DNA from: Erinaceus europaeus
Taxonomy: Eukaryota; Chordata; Mammalia; Eulipotyphla; Erinaceidae
Direction of reading: 5' to 3'
Length of the DNA stretch: 64,000 nt
Assembly: GCF_950295315.1 (NCBI RefSeq)
Contig: NC_080165.1
Coordinates: forward strand, 1,804,158 to 1,868,157
Position 1 is the first letter of the stretch. Each line of letters begins with the position of its first letter. Both the position numbers and the translations under genes were made by a program. Below the pieces are notes generated by a model, which had not been told where the DNA came from, did no database searches, and worked only from the letters and a program-made list of their open reading frames with translations. Positions 11,571-23,362 of this stretch are shown here, piece by piece.

Positions 11571-11670
11571 AAGGTAAGAGGGGGAGAGATAAGGAAAAAG
11601 AGAAAGAGAGAAGGAGAGGGAGAAAGAGAGAGAAAAAGAGAGAGGAGAGAGAGAGAAAGAAAGAAAGATA
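11571..11670. repeat. GA-rich simple repeat
   Basis: Imperfect (GA)n/(GAAA)n purine tract on the + strand. Confidence 0.85.
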
Positions 11671-12508
11671 TACCTTTAGCACTTATTCATAGCTTGTGAA
11701 GCTTGAAACAAAAGTTTTAAGACATACATGAGAAAACAAATTCTGAGTTTTATGAGACTTCTGGTGACATGTCCATGGAGTAATGGTGACTTTCAGAAAC
11801 AATCCAGTAATGCAATGGAAAATCAATGGAGATATTAAAACATTGCAACTGCAAGATCTGAATAAAATCGCAGAGCCACAGGTGGTTGTACTTCATGGAA
11901 TGGGGAAGTGGATAAACTCTGCAAAGACAGCTTGAGCCAGGAGCCAGCTCTGGAAACCCTGAAGCATTCTGAGTCACAGGGCAGACTCTGAAGAAGGCCA
12001 GAAGAGCAGAGGACTGGTCTGAGTCAAAAGCTGCCCCTGCCCCTACAATAGAAACAGGCGGCCAGAAACCAAAGTCTGAAATAAGGCAATAAAAACTCAC
12101 TGCCTAAGCCCACACAAGTAAATACGAAATTCCTTTCTCTCTCCCCAAGGATATAAAAACAATTAAACAAAACAAAATGAAACAAACAAAATAGACATAG
12201 CATCACCTGCTTGATAAAGAGCAGATTCCATATTTAAACAAAGCAGGGAAGGACAAAAGGATTTGGAAAACAAATATCCGAGTTTTAATTCAGAAAACTT
12301 ATTATGAAGGCAATCCAAGACTTCAACTGTAACATATAAACACAGCTTTCAGGATCTCAGAGATCATTTCATCAAAGAGACACAAAATAGTCTCATACTC
12401 CCCGTCTATGGAGTGAAGAGGCTATGGGTGGAGTTAGGGCTTACAGAAGGGGTTTAGTAGATCAACTAATTCAGTGAGAGGACAGGATACCCCGGATGGA
12501 GGATAAAG
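11671..12508. other. no gene recognised
   Basis: Unassigned sequence. The - strand ORF at 11750-12100 (116 codons) has no recognisable domain and is treated as chance. Confidence 0.5.
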
Positions 12509-12519
12509 CTACCACTCTG

Positions 12520-12803
12520 GGGAGTCAGGCGGTAGCGCAGCGGGTTAAGTGCGCATGTGGCACAAAGCTCACGGACCATCTTAAGGATCCTGGTTCGAGC
12601 CCCTGGCTCCCCACCTGCAGGGGAGTCGCTTCTCAGGCATTGAAGCAGGTCTGCGGGTGTCTATCTTTCTCTCCCCCTCTCTGTCTTCTCCTCCTCTCCA
12701 TTTCTCTCTGTCCTATCCAACAACGATGACATCAACAACAACAACAGTAATAACTACAACAATAAAACAACAAGGGCAACAAAAGGGAATTAAAAAAAAA
12801 AAA
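12520..12803 (+). mobile_element. tRNA-derived SINE with target-site duplication
   Basis: Full-length copy: GGGGAGTCAGGCGGTAGCGC head with A box, GGTTCGAGCCCC B box, CCCCACCTGCAGGGGAGTCG, CT-rich centre, CAACAACAACA and a poly(A) tail. An 11-bp duplication ctaccactctg lies at 12509-12519 and 12804-12814. Confidence 0.93.
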
Positions 12804-12921
12804 CTACCACTCTGAGTGCAAGCCTGTTAGAGAGCAAAGACAGATGAAAAGTGGAACAATTCTTGGTGAAACTGTAGGCTGCATCAGAATAAGAAAAAAA
12901 AAAACTAGTTGATTACATAAA

Positions 12922-13486
12922 TGTGGGAAGTTCAGGCCCCCAAGCTGGGCAGAGGCCTGTCACTTCTGCATTGAGTATTGAGGAGTTGACCCCAAGGCCG
13001 ACCAGGCTTAAAGGCGTGTCCCTTCTTCTTGACTCTGTGGGCTGAGATGGGACCGAGCTCAGGGGCAAGGGAGGTGCCTCCTTACACAACACTCCCTAAA
13101 GGTTCCACTTTCTCCTGCAGGACAGATGCGTGACCTCCCTTTATAAGGCCAGAACTTGGGTCCTTATAGGCTGGTAACCTGTCTTTGCACCCCAGCTGGA
13201 TATGAGAAGCAGGTGTGACCTAAGAGCTTGAATGAGGGGCACCTGGGGGTAGTTAACATGGCGTGAGTCTCACGCACTTTCCTCATTGGGTCCTACATGC
13301 TGCCACTGCGTTTCTGTTGGATGGTGATCAGTATATCTAACCCCGAGTGTGAACAATAAACGAGCGTCTCTCTGAAGCACTCTCAGAGGCTGGTCCTTTC
13401 CTCTGGGCCTCACCCTCACCTCCGGTTCCCAGTTGCCCATGTTGCTGCAGCTTCTCTGCTGGCCAGAGAGCGCCCAGCAACACCCA
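12922..13486 (+). mobile_element. probable solo LTR
   Basis: A TG...CA segment of about 565 bp with a TATA box (CCCTTTATAAGG near 13137-13148) and a poly(A) signal (AATAAA at 13355-13360) about 130 bp from the 3' end, which is the layout of U3-R-U5. No internal ERV sequence borders it. A target-site duplication was not found and the ends are therefore approximate. The family is unknown. Confidence 0.55.
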
Positions 13487-13716
13487 AAGACAGAAATTAG
13501 AAGCAGAGATCATATTCAACGAAGTCATAACAAACAAACAAAAATATCCACATTTGGGAAACGCTGAAACATATAAGCATAGAAGGATAGAGAGATCTGG
13601 AAGGATACCCAGTACTTTTAACCCAGAAGGGCCCAGACATGACATCTCTTGCAAAATGATCTATTTATCAAAAAACTACCCCTTTACTATTACAAACCCC
13701 AGGCAAGTCTTGAAGT

Positions 13717-14099
13717 ATTAATTTTTATTTTTTATTTATAAAATGGAAATATTGACAAGACCATAGGATAAGAGGGGTACATTTCCACACGATGCCCACC
13801 CACAGAACTCCACACCCCACCCCCTCCCCTGATAGCTTTCCTATTCTTTATCCCTCTGGGAGCATGGACCCAGATCATTCTGTGCAGAAGGTGGAAGGTC
13901 TGGCTTCTGTAATTGCTTCCCCGCTGAACATGGGTGTTGACAGGTGGATCCATACTCCCAGCCTGTCTCTCTCTTTCCCTAGTGGGGCAGGGCTCTGGGG
14001 AAGCAGGGCTCCAGGACACATTGGTGGGGTTGTCTGTCCAGGGAAGTCTGGTTGGTATCATGGTAGCATCTGGAACCTGGTGGCTGAAAAAGTGTTAAG
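13717..14099 (-). mobile_element. LINE-1 3' UTR copy, 5'-truncated
   Basis: T-rich tail (tttttattttttatttata), then the complement of the final ~380 bp of the LINE-1 3' UTR, ending in gaaaaagtgttaagatat. Its 5' end abuts a truncated SINE on the other strand. Confidence 0.88.
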
Positions 14100-14325
14100 A
14101 TATAAGGATGAGCCAGTTTGAGCCCCCGGCTCCCCACCTGCAGGGGCGTCGCTTCACAGGTGGTGAAGCAGGTCTGCAGGTGTCTGTCTGTCTCTCCCCC
14201 TCTCTGTCTTCCCCTCCTTTCTCCATTTCTCTCTGTCCTATCCAATGACGACAACATCAATAACAACAATAATAACTACAACAATAAAACAGCAAGGGCA
14301 ACAAAAGGGAATAAATAAATACATC
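14100..14325 (+). mobile_element. tRNA-derived SINE, 5'-truncated
   Basis: Starts at aaggat just before the B box (TTTGAGCCCC) and continues through the normal body and CAA/AAT tail. The tRNA A-box part is missing. Confidence 0.88.
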
Positions 14326-15091
14326 TTAAAAATATCTTTTTTAAAAAGAATTCTTACTTTAGGGAGTTATGATCTGTAAATAGAATATTCTGATATTTCT
14401 TTTCTCTCTCTGTATATATGTGCATTTTAGATAAATATGTATATGCATACTACACACATAGATATGACTAGTTGCAATTCTAGTGGCTGTAAAGTCTCAT
14501 AATTTTCTTTTGTTTTACTTATGTTACTTAAACAAAGAAGGGCTCCATCGTTTGCAAATATTTTTACATACTATCAGTACTTATCACATTCTTGACTTTC
14601 CACTTTATTCCATTAGTAAGACTTAATGGGAAATGTTGTTTTTATATTGATTTTTAAACTATTACTGTCATCATAAAATAGTGTGAAGAGAGCATTTCAT
14701 TTCAATTATTTTATTTCTTTCTTTGAATTTCTTATGACATGGTGATATATTTCTTGGAATGTGAGTTAGAATGATTGATGATTCTTAGAGTATACTGACA
14801 AATTCTTACTTCAAATTGACAAAAGTCACTTTATATCATCTCAGCCTTTAGATTTCCCAGGGTCACAAGATGCGTCGCTCATTTGGTGAGCATTTTTGTG
14901 TGAGGCTTGCATTGGTCACTTTCCTCACTAGATGAACTGATATGTCAGCACTGCAAATAGTGCAATTTAATTTAATCAAGCTATATATAGGCATGTTTAA
15001 CTTCATGATACCATTTTTATCTTGAAAATGTTTTACATTATAATATCTCAGTGGAGTAAAATATAAATTGTTTATGTATGTACGTGTTGAC
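14326..15091. other. no gene recognised
   Basis: AT-rich sequence with no supported feature. Confidence 0.5.
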
Positions 15092-15352
15092 TCATTGCCT
15101 CCAGGGTGATCACTGGGGCACAGCTCCTGGTGGTCATTTGTTCCAGTTTTTTATTCTATTTTATTCTATAGGACAGAGAGAAATTGAGGGGAGGAAAGAT
15201 AGAGAGCCAGAGAGAAAGAAATACACCTCCAGACCTAATCTCTAACTCACTGCTCGTGAAGTGACAACCCCCTCCCAATGAAGAGCAGGGGGCTTGAACC
15301 CGCGTTCTGGAACTTGGTGCACTTAAGCTTCTGTGATACTGCCCACCAATGC
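15092..15352 (-). mobile_element. tRNA-derived SINE, old copy with the extra 3' module
   Basis: Read on -, a diverged head (gggcagtatcacagaagc), GGTTCAAGCCCC-type B box, a CT-rich centre and the extra module (seen as cctccagggtgatcactgggg at 15100-15120). Confidence 0.6.
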
Positions 15353-15359
15353 ACACAGA

Positions 15360-15411
15360 CCCACACGCACACACGTGTGTGCGCGCGCGCGCACACACAC
15401 ACACACACACA
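15360..15411. repeat. (CA)n/(GT)n/(GC)n microsatellite
   Basis: ACAC, GTGT, GCGC and ACAC dinucleotide blocks in succession; alternating purine-pyrimidine DNA that could adopt Z form. Confidence 0.85.
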
Positions 15412-15534
15412 AATATAGAAACAATGACTCCCAGGTTAGTAAGAATTTGTAAGGAAGCACCTATACTTTAATTTGCTACTGGCCCATCTAGGTTTGAGCC
15501 TGGGCACCATTTGAATACCATAGTGCCAGTGGAA

Positions 15535-15561
15535 GTCTCTCTCTCTCTCTCTCTCTCTCTT
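15535..15561. repeat. (CT)n microsatellite
   Basis: Uninterrupted CT dinucleotides followed by a short (GT)n stretch. Confidence 0.85.
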
Positions 15562-15622
15562 TCTGTGTGTGTGCATGTGTGCCTTTCTCTTTTGTCTTAA
15601 TTGAAGAAACAAAGTGGCCTAG

Positions 15623-16648
15623 TGTGGAGACCACAGCAGCCCGTGGGGGTCCTGGGAGACCCTGGTGATGAGGAGAGTGCACGGAGAGGAATAAATCACC
15701 ACTTTCTCATCCAGGAGAAGCTTCAGAGAGAAGACTCCTTTATTGGGAGATACAGGTGAGTAGATTTGGCTGGAGCCGGCCGGCCAGGAACAGTAGTACC
15801 TGGAGAGGGCGCTAGGATTGAGAGAAGAAAGAAGACAGTGCAATGAGATCAGGAGGGCCCAGCCCAATGTCTGAGCGCCCAGATTTATTTTCTCACAGTC
15901 CTTTATAACACACAGCAAGAAGTTTAATTAGGCTGGCTCTGCATAAGGTTTCTCAAAACATAACCCAGGTGCCTAAACAAAGTACAGTTTCTCAAAACAT
16001 GAGCAAGATACAGTTGAGGCAAAAGTTCATGTAGTTAGACCATGATCATTTTCCCAGAGAGTCTGCAAAGTCTTTATCATTTTCTCTAATCATTCTAAGA
16101 GAAAGGTCAGGGGCGCGCAGAAGGCCTACTTTGCCAGCCTTTTTTGCTCACAGGCCCAGGGGGCTTTTCCTCTCAAGGACCTGTTGCCCCCAACAAACAG
16201 ATATACCCAAAGGTCAGGAAAAGGTTAAGGTCATGATTAAGCCACACACACTATACAGGGTTAAGTCTTGACCTACCAGGTGTTTGTTCACTGCTGGGAA
16301 GTCGCCATACAAGGTCTGACCATGAGCTCACATGCACAGGCAGGCTTCTCTCTAAAGGTGAATCACCTTTAGAGAGCAGGTGGGGAGGGGCAGTTAAGTA
16401 AGACCAGGATATTTGCGGTGTGTTTCCGTTGGCCATGCACAGTAATTCACAGCCTTTGTTCACAGGGAATGAGGAAGCATCTGCAGGAATGTCCCCAGTC
16501 TGGGAAACTACATCCATCACAAGGTTGCGAGGTCAGAGGAGGACCTGCCTACTGTCTCTCCTGAGTTGGAGAGGGCTCAGGGTCAACCCTCTAAGACTCT
16601 CATGGAAATAATGACCTGGATTTCCCAGACAGTAGGCCCTTCCTCACA
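15623..16648 (-). mobile_element. solo LTR of about 1 kb with 6-bp target-site duplication
   Basis: On - it starts TGTGAGGAAGGGCC and ends GTCTCCACA. The 6-mer gcctag flanks it at 15617-15622 and 16649-16654. A TATA box (TATAAAG, complement of 15902-15908) and a poly(A) signal (AATAAA, complement of 15739-15744) lie about 165 bp apart and fit promoter and R region. The 6-bp duplication and long LTR fit a class II (betaretrovirus-like) ERV. Internal sequence is absent, so it is a solo LTR. Confidence 0.75.
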
Positions 16649-16654
16649 GCCTAG

Positions 16655-17007
16655 GTGACTCCACAGAACACAGCGCTTCTTAGTAAGACTTCTGCCTTTT
16701 TAAAGCTGGACAAGTAAAAGTGAAGATACCAAAGATGATTATGAGAGAAAATGTGCCTTACTTACATAGATGGTGCTAGATGTTATAAGTGAATATAAGT
16801 CTATAAGATCTTAGAATCTTTTCCTTTCAAAAATCAAATTACAGGTCAGAATGTAGCAAAAGGAATATACCATTCCATTCACTTAGGAAAACTGATGTTT
16901 TGTTTGGAATGTTATTGTGCTATCTAATTGACTACATTATAGTTCAAATTTTACTGATTAAATTTGCCAGTAGATGAGACAGAGACACCATTAATTGTTG
17001 GCTTTAT
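16655..17007. other. no gene recognised
   Basis: Unassigned sequence. Confidence 0.5.
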
Positions 17008-17203
17008 TTGATTTTTTAAACTTTATCTATTTAATTTGATAGGACAGAAAAATAAGGGTGATAGAGAGAGGGAGGCAGATAGAGAGACACCTGCAGCACT
17101 GCTTCATAGCTTACCTTACCCTGCAGGTGGGGACTGGGGCTTGAACCTGAGTCCTTGTGCATAGGAACATATGTGCTTAATGAGCTGCATCAATGCCTGC
17201 CAT
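17008..17203 (-). mobile_element. tRNA-derived SINE, old copy
   Basis: On - it has a diverged B box (GGTTCAAGCCCCAGTCCCCACC type), the GCAGGTGTCTCTC block and a short AT tail. Confidence 0.6.
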
Positions 17204-18540
17204 ATTTATTTTAGTATATACATTTAATGAAGCTGCTGGTGCAGATTATTGTATGTCTTCATGATAATTTATCGGACTGGATTTGTTGGATCCTATATTA
17301 AATAAGAATTCCAAGATATAGATGCATAGTCTTTTACTGCCTATTTTTAAAAAAGACTTTAAACACATAACTTTTGTTGTAGTTTTTATCCTATATCAAA
17401 GCTATTATTCACTCAGGTGCCTGAGTTTCCTTTTACTTCCCATGCCAGTGATTTGCAGTATTAGGGGCAAGTCATTGATTCAGACTGCTGAGCTGTCCAG
17501 CTTATGTTAGACCAGGGGCCTGGGGAGGTGTGTTTTAAAAGCGCCCTTTACTTTCAAAACTCACATTGAAGAAATGACATCTTTGGTTTTTATAGCTATG
17601 TAGCTTGTGCTCTTATCACATGGAATGCTCTCCCAAGTAGACAAGGTCGCTTATTCTGAAAGTAGTTCTCATGGGCTGTATTCCACTAGGGTTGGAAACG
17701 TGATTGCATGCCTTTGAATACGAGTCTTGCAACTGTCTGCAGGAAGACCATATTCTGCATTTTGATGTGAACACTTATCTTACATCTTTTCAGATGAAGA
17801 AACTTGGACAGATATTTAGCAGTAGCTTTTTTTTTTTTTTCATTTAAGCACTATCATGCTAACAATAGTAATCTCTCAAGTAAACTAACTTTCCAAAAGA
17901 AAATCTGTATTTCTTGCATAATCTAGAATTATTTTAATCAGAAGTTATATAATTAAAAAATTATCTCTCACCTCCTCCCTATTCAAGATATACTTTTTAA
18001 ATCTGCAAGAAGCTTGCCAGGAAGATATGTGGAGTGGGAAATCTTCCAGAAGGAGAAAATAGCATTTGCGAAAGCCCAGGATTCTATCAGTTTCTGTTTA
18101 GTGGCATGGGGTTAGCCCTGTCAGTGCTGGGAGTATAAGATCATGATCTTTATATTTACTGAATTAGGAGGCAGAGAGATCTTTATCCCATTGAGGCAAA
18201 ATCATGCCTATTTTTTTCAGACATCTTTAAAAACAAAATTAACAATTCTTTTTCTACTGTGGGTTCCTGCCTCCAACTTCCCTTCATTTCAGCTACACGC
18301 TGAATTTAATTCCTTCTCTGTATATCTCTGTGGGACCTCGGGGAATGCCAATCCCAGTTGTCACAGCATCTTTAGCACCTGCTACTGTGGTCTGAATTAG
18401 ATCTGGACACATGCTATAGTTGTGTTCTAAGTGGATGCAAATCCTGGTGCAGTCAATGAAACACGGCTTGTCCTTCAATAAGTGTTTTAGCCAGTGTGGG
18501 CTTCAGTTTATTTATCTTTAAATTGAAGTTTAAATTAGTA
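17204..18540. other. no gene recognised
   Basis: AT-rich unassigned sequence with a poly(T) stretch near 17828-17841. Short ORFs (17322-17510, 18143-18400) have no recognisable motif. Confidence 0.5.
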
Positions 18541-18680
18541 TGAGCAGGTGATGGAGATAGTATAATAGTTATGGAAAAAGATATGTTCACTCTTGACATT
18601 CCAATGCCCCAAGTTCAATCCCCTTCAGTACCTGAAACTATTGTGGAGTAGATGCACCTATGGTAAGAATAAATGCTGTT
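18541..18680 (+). mobile_element. possible old tRNA-derived SINE
   Basis: Contains a B-box-like AAGTTCAATCCCC and a following body, weakly like the older SINE copies in this window. A LINE-1 inserted at its 3' side. Confidence 0.35.
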
Positions 18681-19736
18681 CTGGGGCCCTTGTCGGGGAG
18701 TCCTGAGACTCCCAAACAGACATGATGGGCCTAGACCTCGAATAAATCCCTCTATCCATTGTTACAGGTCATCTCTATCAGGAACAACACAATAGACCCC
18801 TTTGTGGGCCCCCATAGGACCTTGCCCTCAACTTGGATCAACCATGGTAGAGAATGTTCCATCCTCTGAAGGGAGGCTGGACAACACACTCTATGCTACA
18901 CCTGAGGAAGATGTGTCCTGATATTAGGGCAACTTGGAACGTTCCTACTCATGACCACAGAATGTGAGCTCAGATCTACAGGGATGCAGAGGTCACATAG
19001 GCTCCTAAGATGAATATGGGCCCCAGATTAGATCAAATTGATGGGGTTTATAATCAAAAATATTTATACCCATATTGGGGAGCTACTCTCTTCCCTGATG
19101 CAGCTTTCTGGTCCTGTTCCAGCCATGACATAATCTCCCCAGACAATAACTTGGGTCCACCTGCATATCAGATTTCAGGCTCAAGTTAAAAAAAAAAAAA
19201 AACATTACTATAGCTATAGGCTCTTTGAAATATAACTAAAAGATGCCTACTAGCTATATACAAAATGGAGTACCCTCACATCTCTTCACCTGCACTATTC
19301 CAGCCCTCAGGTCCATGACTGTTCAACAATTTGTTTGACTTTGTAAGTTAACTCTATTTTCAGCCACCAGGATTAGATACCAGCATGATGCCCACCAGAC
19401 TTCCCTGGACAGATCACCTCACCAATGTGTCCTGGAGCTCCGCTTCCCCAGAGCCCTGCCCCACTAGGAAAAGAGAGAGTTAGGCTGGGAGTATGGATCC
19501 ACCTGTCATCACCCATGTTTAGTAGGGAAGCAATGACAGAAACCAGAGCTTCCACCTTCTGCATCCCACAGTGACCCTGGGTCCATACTCTCAGAGGGAT
19601 AGAGAACAGGAAAGCTGTCAGGGGAGGGGATGGGATACGGAGTTCTGGCGGTGGGAACTGTGTGGAGTTGTACCCCTCTCATCCTAGGGTATTGTTAGTA
19701 TCTCCTTTTTTAAATAAATTAAAAAAATTAAAAAAT
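18681..19736 (+). mobile_element. LINE-1 insertion, 5'-truncated, with 14-bp duplication
   Basis: Corresponds to about 3620-4610 of the first LINE-1, so only 3' UTR, ending in an A-rich tail (taaataaattaaaaaaatta). The duplication gaataaatgctgtt is perfect at 18667-18680 and 19737-19750. This fixes both ends and shows that this 1-kb segment moved as the end of a LINE transcript. Confidence 0.95.
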
Positions 19737-19750
19737 GAATAAATGCTGTT

Positions 19751-19975
19751 GGTGATGATGAGCAGGAGACTGGACATGCGCACTGGCAGATATCACACTC
19801 CCCGTGCGCAGAGACCAGTGTTCCCATCCCTGTCACCACATGGGACACCTGCACTGGGGAAGTTTTAGGAGGGACAGATAGTGCTGTAGTGTCTCTTTTC
19901 CTTTCTCTGCCCCTCTGTCCTTCCCCAATTTTCTTCCTGTATGTTTGAAACAGAAACCTGCACTGCATAATAAAA
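19751..19975 (+). mobile_element. possible old SINE remnant
   Basis: A tgttcccatccct stretch, a CTCTCTGCC-type centre and an AATAAAAAG end are loosely SINE-like. Diverged; call is weak. Confidence 0.3.
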
Positions 19976-20105
19976 AGAAACATCTACCATCAGTCAAATG
20001 CTACAGATGCATAACCCCGCAGGGGCCCAGATGTCAAAAAAGGAAAACAAACAAACAAAAAAGAATAGTGTCACATTCATAGAGTAGCTGTAAAGATTAT
20101 TTAAT

Positions 20106-20305
20106 GGTCTGGGTGGTGGAGCACCTACCTGAATGCATGTTACAATGTGCAGGGGCCTGAGTTTGAGCCCCTGATCACCACCTGTGTGGGGAAAGCTTTG
20201 CGAGTGGTGAAGCAGGGCTGTGGGTATCTCTCTGTCTCTTTCCCTCTCCCTCTAGTCTTATTTATGGCTGTCTCTATCCAATAAATAAACAAATATAATA
20301 AAAAA
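20106..20305 (+). mobile_element. tRNA-derived SINE, older short subtype
   Basis: Head GGTCTGGGTGGTGGAGCACC, B box GAGTTTGAGCCCC, then GGGGAAAGCTTTGCGAGTGG and a TCTATCCAATAAATAAA tail. The GGAAAGCTTTGC block is shared with the copy at 60098 and separates this subtype from the younger copies. Confidence 0.8.
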
Positions 20306-22687
20306 GGTTATTCAATTCTTGTGAAGTGCATAGAATATTATAAAATATTACTGGCATATTATAAAACCATAAACAGGAGTTTATATCACTATTATTGTCA
20401 TTATGTAACAATGACCAGCTGAATGTTAAAATTACATATAATAAGCATGTGTATACCAAGAGCAAGACATAATTTGTACAAATTTAAAAGTTTAGTAAAC
20501 ACTTGGACAGAACCATAGCCACCCTCTGATAAGGACTTGGCAGCTAGGATGACTTTGCAAGCTCACTAAGATGATGATCAAGGTGTCACTATTAAGGTGT
20601 CACATTCAGGGATTGAGAGATCTAAGATTTTCTTACAGTCATGAAACATCACTGTAATATTTATGTTTTTGAAACATGTAATGTTCTGATCATGCTTATT
20701 GTTACCAGACTTTAGGGTTTTAAGAACGTGTCTCTCTGTTTTAAAGAAACACTAATATTTGGGGGAGAAAATATTGGCTGTGCCCACAAACATTTCTTAT
20801 ACATTTGATGGTAAATATTTAAATATATTGTAACTTTGCATTTACTTCTTTATCTGTTTTCAAACAATTTGAAATTATTTTGCAAAGTATCAGTGGGTAT
20901 AACATAGAACTCTCTAATGTCTATTAATTCCCAAATGCACAAATGTGAAAACAAACAATAATTAAATATATCAAGGAGAAAACAGAGGTAAGAGTCAGTT
21001 ACTACTGAATCTTAGTCCATAATTGAAGTAAGCCATTAGGAACTCCCATACGAGGTTCCGAGCACTTTGCTGTAGCATTAAATCACTGGCACGTGTGAAT
21101 GCATAAGGTTTGGGGAAACCATTTCTGATACTATTATAGTGATGTTTCAGCAGACTAGCATATCACAGAGATGGAGGAATGGAGGGGAGAAATATGTCTC
21201 TGGTGTCATTATCGAGATTACCAATGATCCTTCTGAATAATTGATTTCTGCCTTATGGACGCTGAGAATCACGTAAATAATTCACAGTTCCCTTTCGGGT
21301 TTGGCTGCTATGAAGCTCAAAGCTAATTCATAGCCTGTGTCTTGCTGTTTAACTGACTCTGTGGCCTGCATTTTCCAGATGTCCCTAATCCTGTATTTGT
21401 CTCACTCTTCTCATAGATCCTTTCTCTTCCCAATTATATTTTTGCTTTGAGCTTGGTAGTTTCTGTGGCCTCAAATAAGTCAGGGATACAAAAGGGAAGA
21501 ACCAAACAAGAGTTTGAAATTATTAGTAAGAATGTGCTCAAAGATGGATTCGGAGCACTCCAGATGAGACTGTACTGGAAGACTGGATGGAATCAAACTA
21601 GTCGTTCATTCCAGGAGGTTACTGGTCAGACATTGTGTATGTGAGCACAGCACTGAGCCGCTCTCACGACAAGCACTGCATGGCCCCGGAGAGCCTCCTG
21701 AAACTGCAAAATCACCTACCAGAGAGATGGTCTCTGTCAGCTCAGTTCACATCAGCTGTCTCTGACACTCAGCGTCTGTTGCTGCATTTCATTCTTTTCC
21801 TTCTTAGCTTCTCTAGGACAGAGGCCAGGCTTTTGCCTTTGTGTGGATCCACTCAGGTATTAAAGCAAGCGACACGTCACTTCCTCTCAGGGCTTATTAA
21901 CCTGTCCAGTCTGTTTCCTAAAATAAACGGAGCTGTTATTTGCCTAGTCTGTTTTCTAATTAAAAATAATATTAAGTCTTGGCACTTTAACCCTTTTCAG
22001 AATGGCAATTCAAAAAGTACATAAACAAAGAAGCAAAGCTTTCTAGACAGTATCACTGTTTTCTGGAAGGTAGTGGGACTTCCAATGGTATACATGCTTT
22101 TTCTGTTACATCCTTTGAAACACCCCCAGCAGTAACTATCTGATGATGCTCTTCATTTTTGTTTTTCTTCCCACAGTCTTGAAGTATAAGTGACTTCACC
22201 ATTAAGCTCACATTTTAATTTTAGCGACATGACCAGGATACAGTGGGCATACAGTTTTGTGTATTGAATAGAAGCTAGACCTGCCTATCTAAAGGCAAGA
22301 TTAACTGCCAAAATCATTCTATTTAAAAAGATGCCAGCTTGAATTTTGATGTAACTCTACAAGGCTGCAGAATCATTTAGATTCTTGAAGCGCTATTGTC
22401 TGACTCAAAACATAATAGAAAATTTCCTGAATTATTATTTTGCTACTAATTTCTTATTCTGAATTTTGACCTTAATAACACAGATAAGTAATAGAAATCA
22501 GGTGAGGACATATCAGGTTCAAACATTTTTCCCCTTTATATTCACTACAGTTTCATTTGTTTACAAAGGTTTATTGATCCTTGGCTGTGTCTGGTGCATG
22601 GATAAGGCAAAACTATAACAATGAAATTTCCTGGAAATGAACACTTTACTAGAGGGAACAGTAGAGTTATTATAAATATATAATTCT
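20306..22687. other. no gene recognised
   Basis: About 2.4 kb of AT-rich, unique-looking sequence. ORFs at 21447-21644 and 21635-22024 have no recognised domain, signal peptide or neighbour. No splice-site-flanked exon could be argued. It is the least repetitive part of the window. Confidence 0.5.
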
Positions 22688-22965
22688 GGGGAGTCCGGCG
22701 GTAGCGCAGGGGGTTAAGCGCAGGTGGCACAAAGCGGAAGGACTGATATAAAGATCCTGGTTTGAGCCCCCGGGCTCCTTACCTGCAGGGGAGTCTCTTC
22801 ACAGGCAGTGAAGCAGGTCTGCAGGTGTCTGTCTTTCTCTCCCCCGCTCTGTCTTCCCCTCCTCTCTCCATTTCTCTCTGTCCTATCCAACAACGATGAC
22901 AATAAGAATAATTAAAATGATAAAATAACAAGAACACCAAAAGGGAATACATACATAAATAAATA
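22688..22965 (+). mobile_element. tRNA-derived SINE
   Basis: GGGGAGTCCGGCGGTAGCGC head, GGTTTGAGCCCC B box, standard body and a CATACATAAATAAAT tail. The target-site duplication is unclear in AT-rich flanks. Confidence 0.9.
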
Positions 22966-23279
22966 TAATATTGATTTAATCTAATATAACAGAATTATGC
23001 ATATAATTTTCACAACATGTAAATGAATAAGTGGTAATTGTTCATGTCTTTTTCAGGAAAAGATACATCACATACCCTGAGAGTCAGAAAATGTATTTTG
23101 AAATTAGAAGCATAGACATATACTATAAGCATGCATAAAGATTTCCATTCTTTATTAAAAATCTGCAAATTACCTCATTTTTGAAATTGTCTAAAGTGAC
23201 ATTTTCATAATGAAGGTTAAACTTAGAACCCACTAAATTGGGACACGCTCAGTGTTGAGGGATATCTTTCCACTTCTTT
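22966..23279. other. no gene recognised
   Basis: AT-rich unassigned sequence between a SINE and the minisatellite border. Confidence 0.5.
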
Positions 23280-23362
23280 TATTATTTTTTTTTAATTTTA
23301 TATTTTTCTTTTTTATTTAAGAAAGGATAAATTAACAAAAAAATAGGGTAGGAGGGGTACAA
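23280..23362 (-). mobile_element. LINE-1 3' terminus, cut by the minisatellite
   Basis: T-rich tail, then aaaatagggtaggaggggtacaa, which matches the 3' end of the LINE-1 copies read on - (compare 56450-56500). The match ends at about 23362 where the 44-bp array begins. Confidence 0.75.

Noticed and set aside
12922..13486. Target-site duplication for this LTR
   Set aside because: No matching 4-6 bp flank was found, so the ends are given as approximate.
20306..22687. Host exons in the least repetitive stretch
   Set aside because: Short ORFs only, and no frame with convincing codon bias or motif.
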